Positions 28,450 through 37,281 of a stretch of DNA of 64,000 bases are shown here, in pieces. The notes beneath the pieces are model-generated. The model was not told where the DNA came from. It did not search any database and was given only the letters and a program-made list of their open reading frames with translations. The first letter of the stretch is position 1, and each line of letters starts with the position of its first letter. A program made the position numbers and the translations under genes. Where the stretch lies: NCBI RefSeq assembly GCF_014207635.1, contig NZ_JACHIE010000002.1, positions 248,001 to 312,000 on the forward strand, written 5' to 3'. Source of the DNA: Acetobacter lovaniensis (GTDB lineage Bacteria; Pseudomonadota; Alphaproteobacteria; Acetobacterales; Acetobacteraceae).

Positions 28450-29342
28450 GCCGGGTGCACCTTCTGCCAATGGCGGGCAATATCGGCCCGGGTTGCCACC
28501 CATACATCGGCATGGGCTGCCACATGCTCCAGAAAGCGGGCAACAGCCAGTGCCCGTCCGGGCTTGCCTGCCAGACGGCAGTGCAGGCCAACGGACATCA
28601 TACGCCCCCCTTCCTGATAGAGCATGTCAAACGTGTCGCGCAGGTAATGGAAGAACTGCTCGCCCTCGGTAAAGCCGTTCAGGGCGGCAAACTTCATGTC
28701 ATTCACATCCAGCGTGTACGGTACAATCAGTTGGGGTTTGCCGTAGCGCCGGTCGTAATAGGGCAGGTCATCGGCGTAGGAATCCGCATCATACAAAAAG
28801 CAGCCTTCCTCCACGACCAGACGGGCGGTATTGGGGCTGGTGCGGCCCTGATACCAGCCCAGCGGCGGAGCACCCGTAACCTGCGTGTGCAGGGCTATGG
28901 CCTCGCGCATATGGGCGCGCTCCACATCCTCTGGCACGTTCTGGTAATCTATCCAGCGCAGGCCGTGGGTTGCAATTTCCCACCCACTGGCCTGCATGGC
29001 GGCAACGGCTGCGGGGTTGCGGGCCAGCGCCATGGCAACACCAAAAACCGTAACGGGCAGGCCCGCTTTTGCAAACAGGCGGTAAAGCCGCCAGAAGCCG
29101 GCACGACTGCCGTATTCATACAGGCTTTCCATCTGCATGCAGCGCGCACCGACAATGGAGGACGTACCTACCATTTCGGACAAAAATGCCTCGGACCCGC
29201 GATCATTGTGCAGGACGCAGTTTTCCGCGCCCTCTTCGTAGTTGATCACAAACTGCACGGCTATACGCGCGCCACCGGGCCAGTGTGCATCGGGCGGGGT
29301 GGCGCCATAGCCGATCATGTCACGCGGGTATGTCTGGTTCAT
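28446..29342 (-). CDS. puuE: Allantoinase, PuuE type (polysaccharide-deacetylase fold)
   Basis: This cofactor-light allantoinase of the carbohydrate-esterase 4 fold hydrolyses allantoin to allantoate. At 298 aa the protein opens with YPRDMIGYGATPPDAHWPGG and has VQFVINYEEGAENC, the WEIATHGLRWIDYQ block and VPYTLDVNDMKF, all characteristic of PuuE. It is unrelated to the amidohydrolase-type allantoinases. It follows the FAD oxidoreductase gene by 28 bases on the same strand. Enzymes for allantoate breakdown are not in the window. Confidence 0.94.
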   Translation of the reverse strand: MNQTYPRDMIGYGATPPDAHWPGGARIAVQFVINYEEGAENCVLHNDRGSEAFLSEMVGTSSIVGARCMQMESLYEYGSRAGFWRLYRLFAKAGLPVTVFGVAMALARNPAAVAAMQASGWEIATHGLRWIDYQNVPEDVERAHMREAIALHTQVTGAPPLGWYQGRTSPNTARLVVEEGCFLYDADSYADDLPYYDRRYGKPQLIVPYTLDVNDMKFAALNGFTEGEQFFHYLRDTFDMLYQEGGRMMSVGLHCRLAGKPGRALAVARFLEHVAAHADVWVATRADIARHWQKVHPA

Positions 29343-29370
29343 TTTTATCCCGTTTTACGCTTGGTTTTTT

Positions 29371-30798
29371 TCAGGCCTGCTCTGGCGGCGGGTCAAAGCT
29401 GGTCAGTTCATCCACGTTATAATCCAGCAGGCTTTGCAGGTGCAGGGCTCCGTCCTCCACAAACAGGCTGCGGCCTATGCAGTTGGTCAGTTTTTCCACC
29501 CCGAAGCGCATCCCGCTAATGGTTGCCCCGGCAAGCCCCATGCTGGGCATGGCAGAGAACGTAAAGTTGTAGATGCACTGCATCATGGGGGCGAGCGGGT
29601 CATTGGCTTCCAGCGGCTGGAACTGGAAGGCGTTGCTCAGGTAAGGGTGGCTGCCCAGCAGGGCGCTCTGCTCATCTGCGGGGGCTTCAAACCGGTCTTT
29701 CCACAGGGCAACGCGGCTGGCGATGCGCCCCAGTTCGGCCCGCTTGGTCAGGTCGATAATAAAGCCTGTGCCAATAATCAGGAAGTCGAACTCCATCTCG
29801 CCTTTTGGTGTGGTCACGACCACGGCCCCGTTTTCCTCCCGCACGGCGGTCCAGGGGGTGCCGGGGTGATAGGCAAAGTTGGGGTGCTTGCGGCAACGCC
29901 AGAACGTATCCTGCGGGGGCGGCTGGTTCAGGTCATAAATCTTGTACATAAAGCGCCAGCGCAGCAGGTCCGGCAGATCGGCCAGATAGCTGAGAAAGCC
30001 TGCGTTTTCCATCCAGCGATAGGGATTGACTGTGGGGATCTGCTTGCGGCGCAGGCACAGGTCCACGCTGGCAGCGCCATGTTCCAGCACGGTTGCCGCG
30101 TTATCAAACGCCGAGGCACCAGCCCCCAGCACACCAATGCGCTTGCCGCGCAGGGCTTCAAAGTCAATCTGTTCACAGGTATGGGCATAACGGCTTTTGG
30201 GCAGCCCCTCGCGGATAAAGTCGGGGACATGCCACGCCCCACCGCCTTCTATGCCGGTCGCCAGAACCACACGGCGCGCCCAGACCACATGCTCGGCCCC
30301 ACCTGCGCCGGTAAAGGTCAGCCTGAGCAGCCCATCTTCCCACGCAATATCGGCCAGACGGTGTTCGTTTTTAACCGGCAGGTCCAGCACATCACGCAGC
30401 CAGAGCAGATAATCCTGCCAGTCCCGACGGGAAATCTTGTCCAGATCACGCCAGGCCTGCTCGCCGTATTTTGCCTCAAACCAGGATTGGGGGGTCAGGC
30501 TGGGAATACCAAAGTCCGGCCCGGTCACGTGCTTGGGCGTGCGCAGGGTGATCATGCGCGCAAAGGTAACCCACGGCCCTTCTTCCCCCTGTGGGGCCAT
30601 GTCAAAAATACAGGTGTTGGCCACGCCGCGCCGCCGCAGGCCAAAACATGTGGCAAGCCCGCCCTGCCCACCGCCAATAATGGCCACGTCCAGCACATCC
30701 TGTCCGTTATGCTGATGGGGAATGCACCAGTTGCCCGAGGCAAACTCAATTTTGGCAAGATCGTCCCGAACACGTCTGTTTAGCTGTTCCATACCCAT
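29371..30798 (-). CDS. FAD/NAD(P)-dependent oxidoreductase, candidate urate hydroxylase
   Basis: This 475-aa flavoprotein has two dinucleotide-binding motifs, GGGQGGLATCFG (about residues 41-52, FAD) and GVLGAGASAFDNAA (about 215, NAD(P)H), and LATGIEGGG between them. That is the layout of class B flavin monooxygenases and related SidA/IucD-like or potassium-transport-annotated flavoproteins. It is the first gene of the operon leading through puuE, uraD and hiuH to xdhABC. Known urate oxidases (cofactor-free uricase, PuuD, HpxO with a single Rossmann fold) are not visible. The position therefore suggests that this protein performs the urate to 5-hydroxyisourate step. That role is inference; a different oxidation is possible. 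Confidence 0.75.
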   Translation of the reverse strand: MGMEQLNRRVRDDLAKIEFASGNWCIPHQHNGQDVLDVAIIGGGQGGLATCFGLRRRGVANTCIFDMAPQGEEGPWVTFARMITLRTPKHVTGPDFGIPSLTPQSWFEAKYGEQAWRDLDKISRRDWQDYLLWLRDVLDLPVKNEHRLADIAWEDGLLRLTFTGAGGAEHVVWARRVVLATGIEGGGAWHVPDFIREGLPKSRYAHTCEQIDFEALRGKRIGVLGAGASAFDNAATVLEHGAASVDLCLRRKQIPTVNPYRWMENAGFLSYLADLPDLLRWRFMYKIYDLNQPPPQDTFWRCRKHPNFAYHPGTPWTAVREENGAVVVTTPKGEMEFDFLIIGTGFIIDLTKRAELGRIASRVALWKDRFEAPADEQSALLGSHPYLSNAFQFQPLEANDPLAPMMQCIYNFTFSAMPSMGLAGATISGMRFGVEKLTNCIGRSLFVEDGALHLQSLLDYNVDELTSFDPPPEQA

Positions 30799-30943
30799 TT
30801 ATCAGTCCACATTATGCAGATCGGGAATCCTGCGTGGTTCCTGATCGCGTCAAATAAAATCAGACTTACTGTTTCACACACGTATCGTTCTTGTATATGA
30901 CTTAATTCAGCATGGTGCGTTCGCAAAAAGAGAGCAAAAGCTG

Positions 30944-31846
30944 ATGCCCGTTTTTTCCCGCTTCCTGCGGTATTTCATGGCCGTAGCCCAGCATGGCTCT
31001 ATTAGAAAAGCTTCGGACGAGTTGCATATTGCCGCATCCGCCATAGACCGGCAGGTGTTGCAGGGCGAAAAAATTCTGGGCACCCAGCTCTTTGAGCGCC
31101 TGCCATCGGGCCTGCGGCTGACCACGGCGGGGGAACTGCTCCTGACCTCCTGCCGCCGCTGGTCCCGCGACCTGAACGCCCTGCAAACCCAGCTGGATAA
31201 CCTTAAAGGCCTGCGGCAGGGGAGCACGGATATTCTTATCCCCGACGCGCTGACAAAGGGTTTTCTGCCCACCCTTCTGGGCAAGCTGCGCCAGACACAT
31301 CCGGGCATTATGGTGAGCGTGCATGTGCGCAAAAGCCACGATATGGGGGAACTGCTGGTTAAGGGTCACGCCGACTTCGCGCTCATGTTCAACCCCGGCC
31401 ACATGCGCGAATTAACAGTACGCACCCACAAGGAAATACCACTGGGCTTTGTCTGCCTGCCCTCGCACGAGATCGCGGAAATGACCGAAGCCCGCTTCAG
31501 CCTTGCAGCGGAATACCCCATGATCATCCCGGCCCCTCCGCTGGCCCTGTGGCGACCCATTGGGGTGCTGGAGGCGGAAACGGGGGTCAAGGTCGCAACC
31601 GTGGCCAAGGCCGACAATATCCAGATGATCAAATCCATGGTGCTGGAAGGCGCGGGAGTGGGGATTCTAAGCTATCTGGATGCGTATGATGAGGTGCAGA
31701 AAGGCCAGTTGGCCTTTACCCCCATTACCAACCGCAAGCTCCCCCCGCTGACACTGGCCCTGTGCGTGGACCGCTCGCGCCAGCTTTCCACCGCCGCGCG
31801 GTTTATTATTACCGAAATTGAAAACTTTTTTGCCGAACAGTTCTAA
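30944..31846 (+). CDS. LysR-family regulator of the purine cluster (probable)
   Basis: This 300-aa protein has a LysR winged helix in residues 4-62 (FLRYFMAVAQHGSIRKASDE, QLFERLPSGLRLTTAGELLL) and a substrate-binding effector domain. It is divergent from the FAD oxidoreductase-puuE-uraD-hiuH-xdh operon across 145 bases and followed 21 bases later by guaD. It therefore sits between both halves of the purine pathway and is the likely controller, with urate, xanthine or a downstream intermediate as effector (inference). Confidence 0.92.
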   Translation: MPVFSRFLRYFMAVAQHGSIRKASDELHIAASAIDRQVLQGEKILGTQLFERLPSGLRLTTAGELLLTSCRRWSRDLNALQTQLDNLKGLRQGSTDILIPDALTKGFLPTLLGKLRQTHPGIMVSVHVRKSHDMGELLVKGHADFALMFNPGHMRELTVRTHKEIPLGFVCLPSHEIAEMTEARFSLAAEYPMIIPAPPLALWRPIGVLEAETGVKVATVAKADNIQMIKSMVLEGAGVGILSYLDAYDEVQKGQLAFTPITNRKLPPLTLALCVDRSRQLSTAARFIITEIENFFAEQF

Positions 31847-31867
31847 CGGCCCGAAAGCACGCCCCCA

Positions 31868-33217
31868 ATGCCCCACACCCCGGACCGCCACGCCATAAGA
31901 GGCAGTTACGTTACCTTTTGCGCCAACCCCTTTACCACGCCCGATGCACTGGTGCTGGAAGAGGACGGGCTGATTATTATGGAACACGGGCGCATTACCC
32001 AATGCGGCCCCTACGCCACCCTGTCCCCCCTGCTGGGAGACAACACCCCCCTGACCCACTACCCCGATTGCCTGATCAGCGCGGGTTTTATAGATGCCCA
32101 TGTGCATTACCCCCAGATTTCGGCCATTGCCTCCTGGGGGGAGCAGCTTCTGCCGTGGCTGGAACAGTATATTTTCCCCACCGAGGCAGAATTTGCCGAT
32201 GTGGATGTCGCCCGACGGACGGCAAGGCTGTTTTTGTCCGAGCTGCTGCGTAACGGCACCACAACGGCCGCGGTGTACTGCACGGTGCACCCCCAGTCGG
32301 TCGATGCGTTTTTTGAGGAATCCGCCCGCCTTGGCACCCGCATGATCGCGGGCAAGGTGCTGATGGACCGCAACTGCCCCCCCAACCTGCAGGACACCGC
32401 CCAGAGCGGGTACGACCAGTCCGCCGCCCTTATTGCGCGCTGGCATGGCAGGGACCGCCAGCTTTATGCCGTAACCCCGCGCTTTGCCATAACCAGCACG
32501 CCAGAACAGCTTGAACTGGCGGGCACGTTATTCCAGCACACGCCGGGACTGTACATGCAGACCCATCTGGCCGAAAATCTGGACGAAATAGCCGCCGTGC
32601 GCAGCCTGTTCCCCAACCGCTCCTCCTATCTGGATGTGTACGCAAAAGCGGGGCTGGATGGGCCACGCGCCATATTTGGCCATGCCATTCACATGGCTGA
32701 GCATGACTTTGCCCACTGCCACCATTCAGGCTGTACGCTGGCCCATTGCCCGACCTCCAACCTGTTCCTCGGGAGCGGTGCCTTTGCCCTGTTTGACGCG
32801 CTCAAACCCACCCGCCCGGTGCACGTGGCACTGGGGACAGACGTTGGAGCAGGCACATCGCTCTCGCTGCTGGCCACAATGGGGGAGGCTTACAAGGTGT
32901 CACTCATGGCGGGGGATACCCGGCTTTCCGCAGCACAGGCACTCTGGCTGGCCACGGCGGGGGCTGCACGCGCCCTGCACCTGCACGACCATATTGGCCT
33001 GATAGCCCCCGGCATGGAGGCCGACCTCTGTGTTATGGACCCCGCCGCCACCCCACTTATGGCCCAGCGGAGTGCCCGCTGCACCAGTCTGGCCGAGCGC
33101 CTGTTTACCTTAATGGTTCTGGGCGATGACCGGGCCATACGCGCCACATGGGCCAATGGCCGACTGGTGCATGCACGGGCAGAGACGCAGGCGGATACAG
33201 CGGCGCATACGGGCTAG
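31868..33217 (+). CDS. guaD: Guanine deaminase
   Basis: This zinc amidohydrolase converts guanine to xanthine and ammonia, feeding XdhAB. The 449-aa protein shows LISAGFIDAHVHYPQI (HxH zinc ligands), YAVTPRFAITST, QTHLAENLDEIAAV, FGHAIHM and LGTDVGAGTSLSLLATM with the zinc-binding Asp, all guanine-deaminase signatures. It follows the LysR gene closely on the same strand. Its TAG stop overlaps the stop of the convergent GGT-family gene (33214-33216). Early regulator and deaminase in one unit fit a purine-responsive operon. Confidence 0.95.
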   Translation: MPHTPDRHAIRGSYVTFCANPFTTPDALVLEEDGLIIMEHGRITQCGPYATLSPLLGDNTPLTHYPDCLISAGFIDAHVHYPQISAIASWGEQLLPWLEQYIFPTEAEFADVDVARRTARLFLSELLRNGTTTAAVYCTVHPQSVDAFFEESARLGTRMIAGKVLMDRNCPPNLQDTAQSGYDQSAALIARWHGRDRQLYAVTPRFAITSTPEQLELAGTLFQHTPGLYMQTHLAENLDEIAAVRSLFPNRSSYLDVYAKAGLDGPRAIFGHAIHMAEHDFAHCHHSGCTLAHCPTSNLFLGSGAFALFDALKPTRPVHVALGTDVGAGTSLSLLATMGEAYKVSLMAGDTRLSAAQALWLATAGAARALHLHDHIGLIAPGMEADLCVMDPAATPLMAQRSARCTSLAERLFTLMVLGDDRAIRATWANGRLVHARAETQADTAAHTG

Positions 33218-34806
33218 TAAGCCCCCACGCACCCATCGCTCCGGGGGTCTGCCGCCCCTTCAAACAGGCCACTGGCATGGCGCACCACGGCCCCGGCGTG
33301 GCCCATCATGCTGGTAAAGGGGGCCACGCGCTCCACCTCGTGCCCGGCCTGCTCCAGCCGGGCGATAACCCCCGCATCAAACCGGCTCTCCATTTTGAGC
33401 GAATGGCTGTGGCTGCCCCATGTGCGCCCCAGCAGCCAGCGTGGCGCGGTAATGGCCTGCTGCAAGGGCACGCCAAACATGGCGTAGCGCGTAAACAGGG
33501 CGGCCTGCGTTTGCGGCTGCCCTTCGCCCCCCATGGTGCCATAAACCATGACCCGTCCATCATCAAACCGGGCCAGTGCGGGGTTAAGGGTGTGGAATGG
33601 CTTGCGGCCGGGCACAAAGGCATTCCATGCCCCTTCCTCCAGCAGGAAAGACGCGCCACGGTTCTGCCAGAGCAGCCCGGTCTGGGGCAGGAACACACCG
33701 GAGCCGAATTCAAAATACAGGCTCTGGATCATGCTGACTGCCACCCCGTGGGAGTCCACGGCCCCCATCCAGGTTGTGTCCCCCATCTGTGCCGGTGCGG
33801 GCCAGGGCATGGCACGGTGGGGATCTATGCTGGCTGCCATGGCGTTAAAGCGGGCCGTATCATCCAGAAAACCCTGTGCGTCCTCGCTCATCCAGCGCGG
33901 GTCGCCCACATGCGCGTTCCGAAACAGGAAGGCATGCTTGGTGGCCTCGACCAGCGCATGCACATAGGCAAAGCCATCCACCTCCTGCACGTTGAGTTTT
34001 TCAAACAGTTTGAGAATGGCGAGCGAGGCCACACCCTGAGTTGGCGGGGGAGCATTAAAAACCTGTGCGCCCGCCACACGGGCATGCAGGGGGGCTGGCG
34101 TTGCCACCGCGTGGTGGGCAAAGTCCTGCGCGCGCAGGGGGCTGCCAGCGTGGGTCAGGTCCGCCAGCAGCCTGCGGCCAACATCGCCAGTGTAAAAACT
34201 ATCCAGCCCGTGACGCACCAGACTTTGCAGGGTTTCGGCCAGTGCCGGGTTTTTGCGTATATCCCCCGCCTGCGGCAAGCACCCCTGTGGGGCATAGGCT
34301 GCGGCAAAAGCAGCATTGCCCAATAGTTCGACCTGTTTTTCCGCCAGCAGGGAGGCTTCACTCGTGGTCAGGGCGTAACCGTTCCGGGCGTACCAGATGG
34401 CATCTTCCAGCACCACGTCCAGCGGCAGGGCGGGCTGGAGTGCCGCACTGCGCTCAAGTGCCGCCTGCCAGCCCGAAACCGTGCCCGCCATGGTATTGGC
34501 CGCCATGCCCCCCCGCCAGGGTACGCTGGTATGGCCTGCGGCCGTGTAGTCCTGCGCACTGGCATGCAGGGCGGCGGCGCCACAGGCTTCCAGCACCTCG
34601 GTCCGGCCATCGGGGTAGGAGATCAGCCAGAACGCATCCCCCCCCATCCCGGTCATGTGCGGGTAAACCGCGCACAGGGTTGCGGCCATGGCGGTAACCG
34701 CCTCCAGCGCCGTGCCGCCTTTTTTAAGAATAGCCAGACCGCTCTGGCTGGCCAGATGATGCGGGGATGTGACCATCCCCCGGGTGGACTGAAAACTATG
34801 CAGCAT
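33214..34806 (-). CDS. GGT-family N-terminal nucleophile hydrolase, HpxW (oxamate amidohydrolase)-like
   Basis: A self-processing proenzyme of the gamma-glutamyltransferase family, about 530 aa from the ATG at 34806 (MLHSFQSTRGMVTSPHHLAS). Longer frames upstream overlap the divergent gene and read like non-coding. The nucleophile Thr lies in MGDTTWMGAVDSHGVAVS, which begins the small subunit. There is no signal peptide, unlike periplasmic GGT. The segment TLCAVYPHMTGMGGDAFW resembles HpxW, the oxamate amidohydrolase of Klebsiella purine degradation. With xdh, guaD and uraD next door, an HpxW role is more likely than glutathione breakdown, but this is inference. Confidence 0.82.
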   Translation of the reverse strand: MLHSFQSTRGMVTSPHHLASQSGLAILKKGGTALEAVTAMAATLCAVYPHMTGMGGDAFWLISYPDGRTEVLEACGAAALHASAQDYTAAGHTSVPWRGGMAANTMAGTVSGWQAALERSAALQPALPLDVVLEDAIWYARNGYALTTSEASLLAEKQVELLGNAAFAAAYAPQGCLPQAGDIRKNPALAETLQSLVRHGLDSFYTGDVGRRLLADLTHAGSPLRAQDFAHHAVATPAPLHARVAGAQVFNAPPPTQGVASLAILKLFEKLNVQEVDGFAYVHALVEATKHAFLFRNAHVGDPRWMSEDAQGFLDDTARFNAMAASIDPHRAMPWPAPAQMGDTTWMGAVDSHGVAVSMIQSLYFEFGSGVFLPQTGLLWQNRGASFLLEEGAWNAFVPGRKPFHTLNPALARFDDGRVMVYGTMGGEGQPQTQAALFTRYAMFGVPLQQAITAPRWLLGRTWGSHSHSLKMESRFDAGVIARLEQAGHEVERVAPFTSMMGHAGAVVRHASGLFEGAADPRSDGCVGAY

Positions 34807-35027
34807 GGTCTGGGCGGCTCCCGCTCTGGTATGGCCTGTATTGTACGCAGGATACCGCGCTTTTGCGCCATGCCCCATAAACAAAAAAAGCACACCCCCA
34901 TTGCCGGAGTGCGAGAGCCACCCGGCACTGGCCGCCCAAGCACCCCCTTGCCCACCTTTACGCCTGACAGCACACACAAAATCTGACAACCATACCACTT
35001 TGCCCACCACCAGCAGGACCCAACGCC

Positions 35028-35624
35028 ATGCCCCAGAACCATGCAGGCACCCGGCCAGAGCAAAGCACCACACCAGAACCGGCCGTGTACCTGGCCGGGC
35101 CGGGCGTTTTTGCGCTGGATGCCCGCGCACAGGGGGCACAACTGGTGGCGGCCTGCACGCGCGCGGGCCTGCGCGGCCTATACCCGCTGGATGCCGCACT
35201 CGACCCAAAGGTCCATGCTGGCCCCACGGCCCTTGCCGCAGCCATAGCCCGCACCAATATGGGCCTGATCCGCCAGAGCCGGGCTGTTATTGCCGATCTT
35301 TCCCCCTTCCGTGGCCCCAATGTGGATGATGGCACCGCGTTTGAAATAGGGTATGCCCACGCGCTCGGCCTGCCGGTTTTTGGCTATGCCAGCACCACCA
35401 CCCCCATGGCCGCCTACCCCGAACGCGTCCTGGCCAGCGGGGAGAGCATGAGCACGGTCATGCTGGACAACCGCACAACACTGGTGGATGCCCACAATAT
35501 GACAGTGGAAGATTTTGGCTTACCGGTGAACCTGATGATTGCAACGGTTCTGGCCGATTCCGGCACTGTTTTTTCCTCCGCCCAAGGGGCGATCATGGCC
35601 GCGGCGGCCCATCTGCTCACGTGA
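35028..35624 (+). CDS. Nucleoside 2-deoxyribosyltransferase family protein
   Basis: The family exchanges or hydrolyses the N-glycosidic bond of deoxynucleosides. The 198-aa protein has VYLAGPGVFALDA near the N-terminus and the active-site block DLSPFRGPNVDDGTAFEIGY with the catalytic Glu, followed by AHALGLPVFGYAS. Residues 1-17 are low-complexity. It is divergent from the GGT-family gene, 221 bases apart. At the edge of the purine island it would release free bases for guanine deaminase and xanthine dehydrogenase; this link is inferred from position. Confidence 0.88.
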   Translation: MPQNHAGTRPEQSTTPEPAVYLAGPGVFALDARAQGAQLVAACTRAGLRGLYPLDAALDPKVHAGPTALAAAIARTNMGLIRQSRAVIADLSPFRGPNVDDGTAFEIGYAHALGLPVFGYASTTTPMAAYPERVLASGESMSTVMLDNRTTLVDAHNMTVEDFGLPVNLMIATVLADSGTVFSSAQGAIMAAAAHLLT

Positions 35625-35637
35625 ATGCGGGGGCAGG

Positions 35638-36024
35638 TCAGCCTGCTCCATCAGCGGTCAAGGCTGCTTCACACCGGACGTAGGAATCCTTGTCCCTGAA
35701 AAGGAACAGCACATAATAATCAAGTGCCCGCCCACGCCTGCGCGTGGTGTGGGTGTAGAATGGATACACATCCTGCACCGCCCCATACCCCGCAGGCAGC
35801 GGGTCTGATGCCATAATCGTGTTCACACGGAACAGCGGCACATAAACATGCACCGGGCCGGGATTGCGGCGCACATGCCACAACTGCCGGCGGAACTTGC
35901 GCAGACGGTCTGGCAGAATGAACACCATATTTTCTTCAATAAACCGTTCATCCGGCTGGGGGCTGCGCAGGTAGCGCGCATCGTCCGGCATGTCGCAAAA
36001 GTAAGTATAACCCTGAATAATCAT
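35638..36024 (-). CDS. Conserved-looking hypothetical protein
   Basis: A 128-aa basic protein of unknown function with no signal peptide or membrane segment. It is rich in Arg, Tyr and Phe, with RFIEENMVFILPDRLRKFRR near the N-terminal third and YYVLFLFRDKDSYVRCEAAL near the end. The C-terminus comes 13 bases from the convergent deoxyribosyltransferase. Its frame has better codon use than the antisense frame. I do not recognise a family. Confidence 0.6.
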   Translation of the reverse strand: MIIQGYTYFCDMPDDARYLRSPQPDERFIEENMVFILPDRLRKFRRQLWHVRRNPGPVHVYVPLFRVNTIMASDPLPAGYGAVQDVYPFYTHTTRRRGRALDYYVLFLFRDKDSYVRCEAALTADGAG

Positions 36025-36186
36025 ACCCTGCTTTTAATCTCCCTATCCCCGGCAGAACAGGCCCCGGCCTGCACCTTATACCCCCAGTCCCCACCTGCCC
36101 CACACGCCATGGGCAAGAAAGCCGTTGTGCCCACACGCCAAAGGGCCATACTGCTTACGGTCCGCAATAGCATGAGGAGCCATGCC

Positions 36187-36975
36187 ATGGCCCTGCCGCG
36201 TCTTCGTTCCCTTCTGGCGTCCTGCGCCTTGACCCTTGCGGCGGGCTGTGCAACGCAACCACAGCCGCTGAACACACCCGGCACAGACAACGGCGTGTAT
36301 GAAGCCCGTGGGAACGAGCCATTCTGGAACTTCAGCATGGCAGCAGGCACACTGGCCCTGAGCACCCCCGATGGCCCCCGCCTGACCCGCATGATCACCC
36401 GGGCCTATACCCGTGGCGACACCCGCCATTACGAGGCCCCCGATCTGGCCGTAACCATAAGCCCCACCCCCTGCCAGGACAGCATGAGCGGGCAGATGTT
36501 CACACAAAGCGTGCGCATTACCACCAAGGAACAGACCCTTAACGGCTGCGGCGGCAACATTGTGCCCCCTACGCAACTGAATGCCGCACGCTGGGTTGCC
36601 ACACAGCTTGATGGCCATACACTGCACAACGGCAATGTTCTGCCCGATGCGCACGACAGCGCCACGGACGAAAACCCCGACCCGGCGGCAGACATGTTTA
36701 CCCCCACGCTGGATATTAACGACAGCGGCAAGGTATCCGGGTCAGATGGCTGCAACCGTTATGCCGGTGGCCTTGTTTTTGGCCATGATGGCAAGGTGAG
36801 CCAGTCGCCACAGGCGGGCATGAGCACGCTCATGGCCTGCCCGGGTGCGCATGGTCGTGTTTCTGTCCTGTTTTTGGACCTGTTGCACAATGTGCAGTCC
36901 TGGAGCATAGAAGAGGGAACCCTTGTGCTCCATACACGGGAGGGAAAAACCATGCGCCTCCGGCAAACTTTTTAA
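36187..36975 (+). CDS. META-domain lipoprotein with N-terminal COG3650-like region
   Basis: A 262-aa lipoprotein. AGGAG at 36175-36179 selects the ATG 36187. The signal peptide ends in the lipobox LAAGC at about residue 21. Residues 35-125 (YEARGNEPFWNFSMAAGTLAL) match the COG3650-type region of predicted membrane lipoproteins. The rest contains a META domain (FTPTLDINDSGKVSGSDGCNRYAGG, and LMACPGAHGRVSVLFLDLL), as in HslJ heat-shock lipoproteins. It is likely anchored in the outer membrane with a stress or envelope role. No operon partner is apparent. Confidence 0.85.
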   Translation: MALPRLRSLLASCALTLAAGCATQPQPLNTPGTDNGVYEARGNEPFWNFSMAAGTLALSTPDGPRLTRMITRAYTRGDTRHYEAPDLAVTISPTPCQDSMSGQMFTQSVRITTKEQTLNGCGGNIVPPTQLNAARWVATQLDGHTLHNGNVLPDAHDSATDENPDPAADMFTPTLDINDSGKVSGSDGCNRYAGGLVFGHDGKVSQSPQAGMSTLMACPGAHGRVSVLFLDLLHNVQSWSIEEGTLVLHTREGKTMRLRQTF

Positions 36976-37281
36976 AGCGCTGCCACGGCATAAAATTCAT
37001 ATGGACCGGGTTTTGTGCCGCCTTTTTCCTGCGTATGTAAAATACACACAAACACCCCGCAAAACCGCACAAAGGAACTGGTCCATTTTTTGCCACAGTT
37101 CCAAATAAAGATTTCATACCGTCACTAAAGGTAGTTTTTAACAATAAATTTACATTTTTTGTGCAAAAGAGACTGAGTGTATTTTAAGCATAACCTTTCC
37201 CAAAGGATTCAAGGGCACGTCATGATACACCGCATTTTAAAAATCCTATCTGCTTCATCCCCTATTCTTTAAAGTACAACC
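36976..37281. other. AT-rich intergenic region
   Basis: These 306 bases between the lipoprotein and the next gene contain no coding frame of note. Composition drops sharply towards AT at 37110-37200, which could hold the promoter of the following gene, but no clear element is readable. Confidence 0.5.

Noticed and set aside
29317-30783. 488-codon frame antisense to the FAD oxidoreductase
   Set aside because: The minus-strand protein has both Rossmann motifs and operon context; the plus frame is a shadow.
30886-30900. TTGTATATGAC before the purine LysR gene as a further HutC operator
   Set aside because: It lacks the palindromic GTATATAC core and is not next to a histidine gene.
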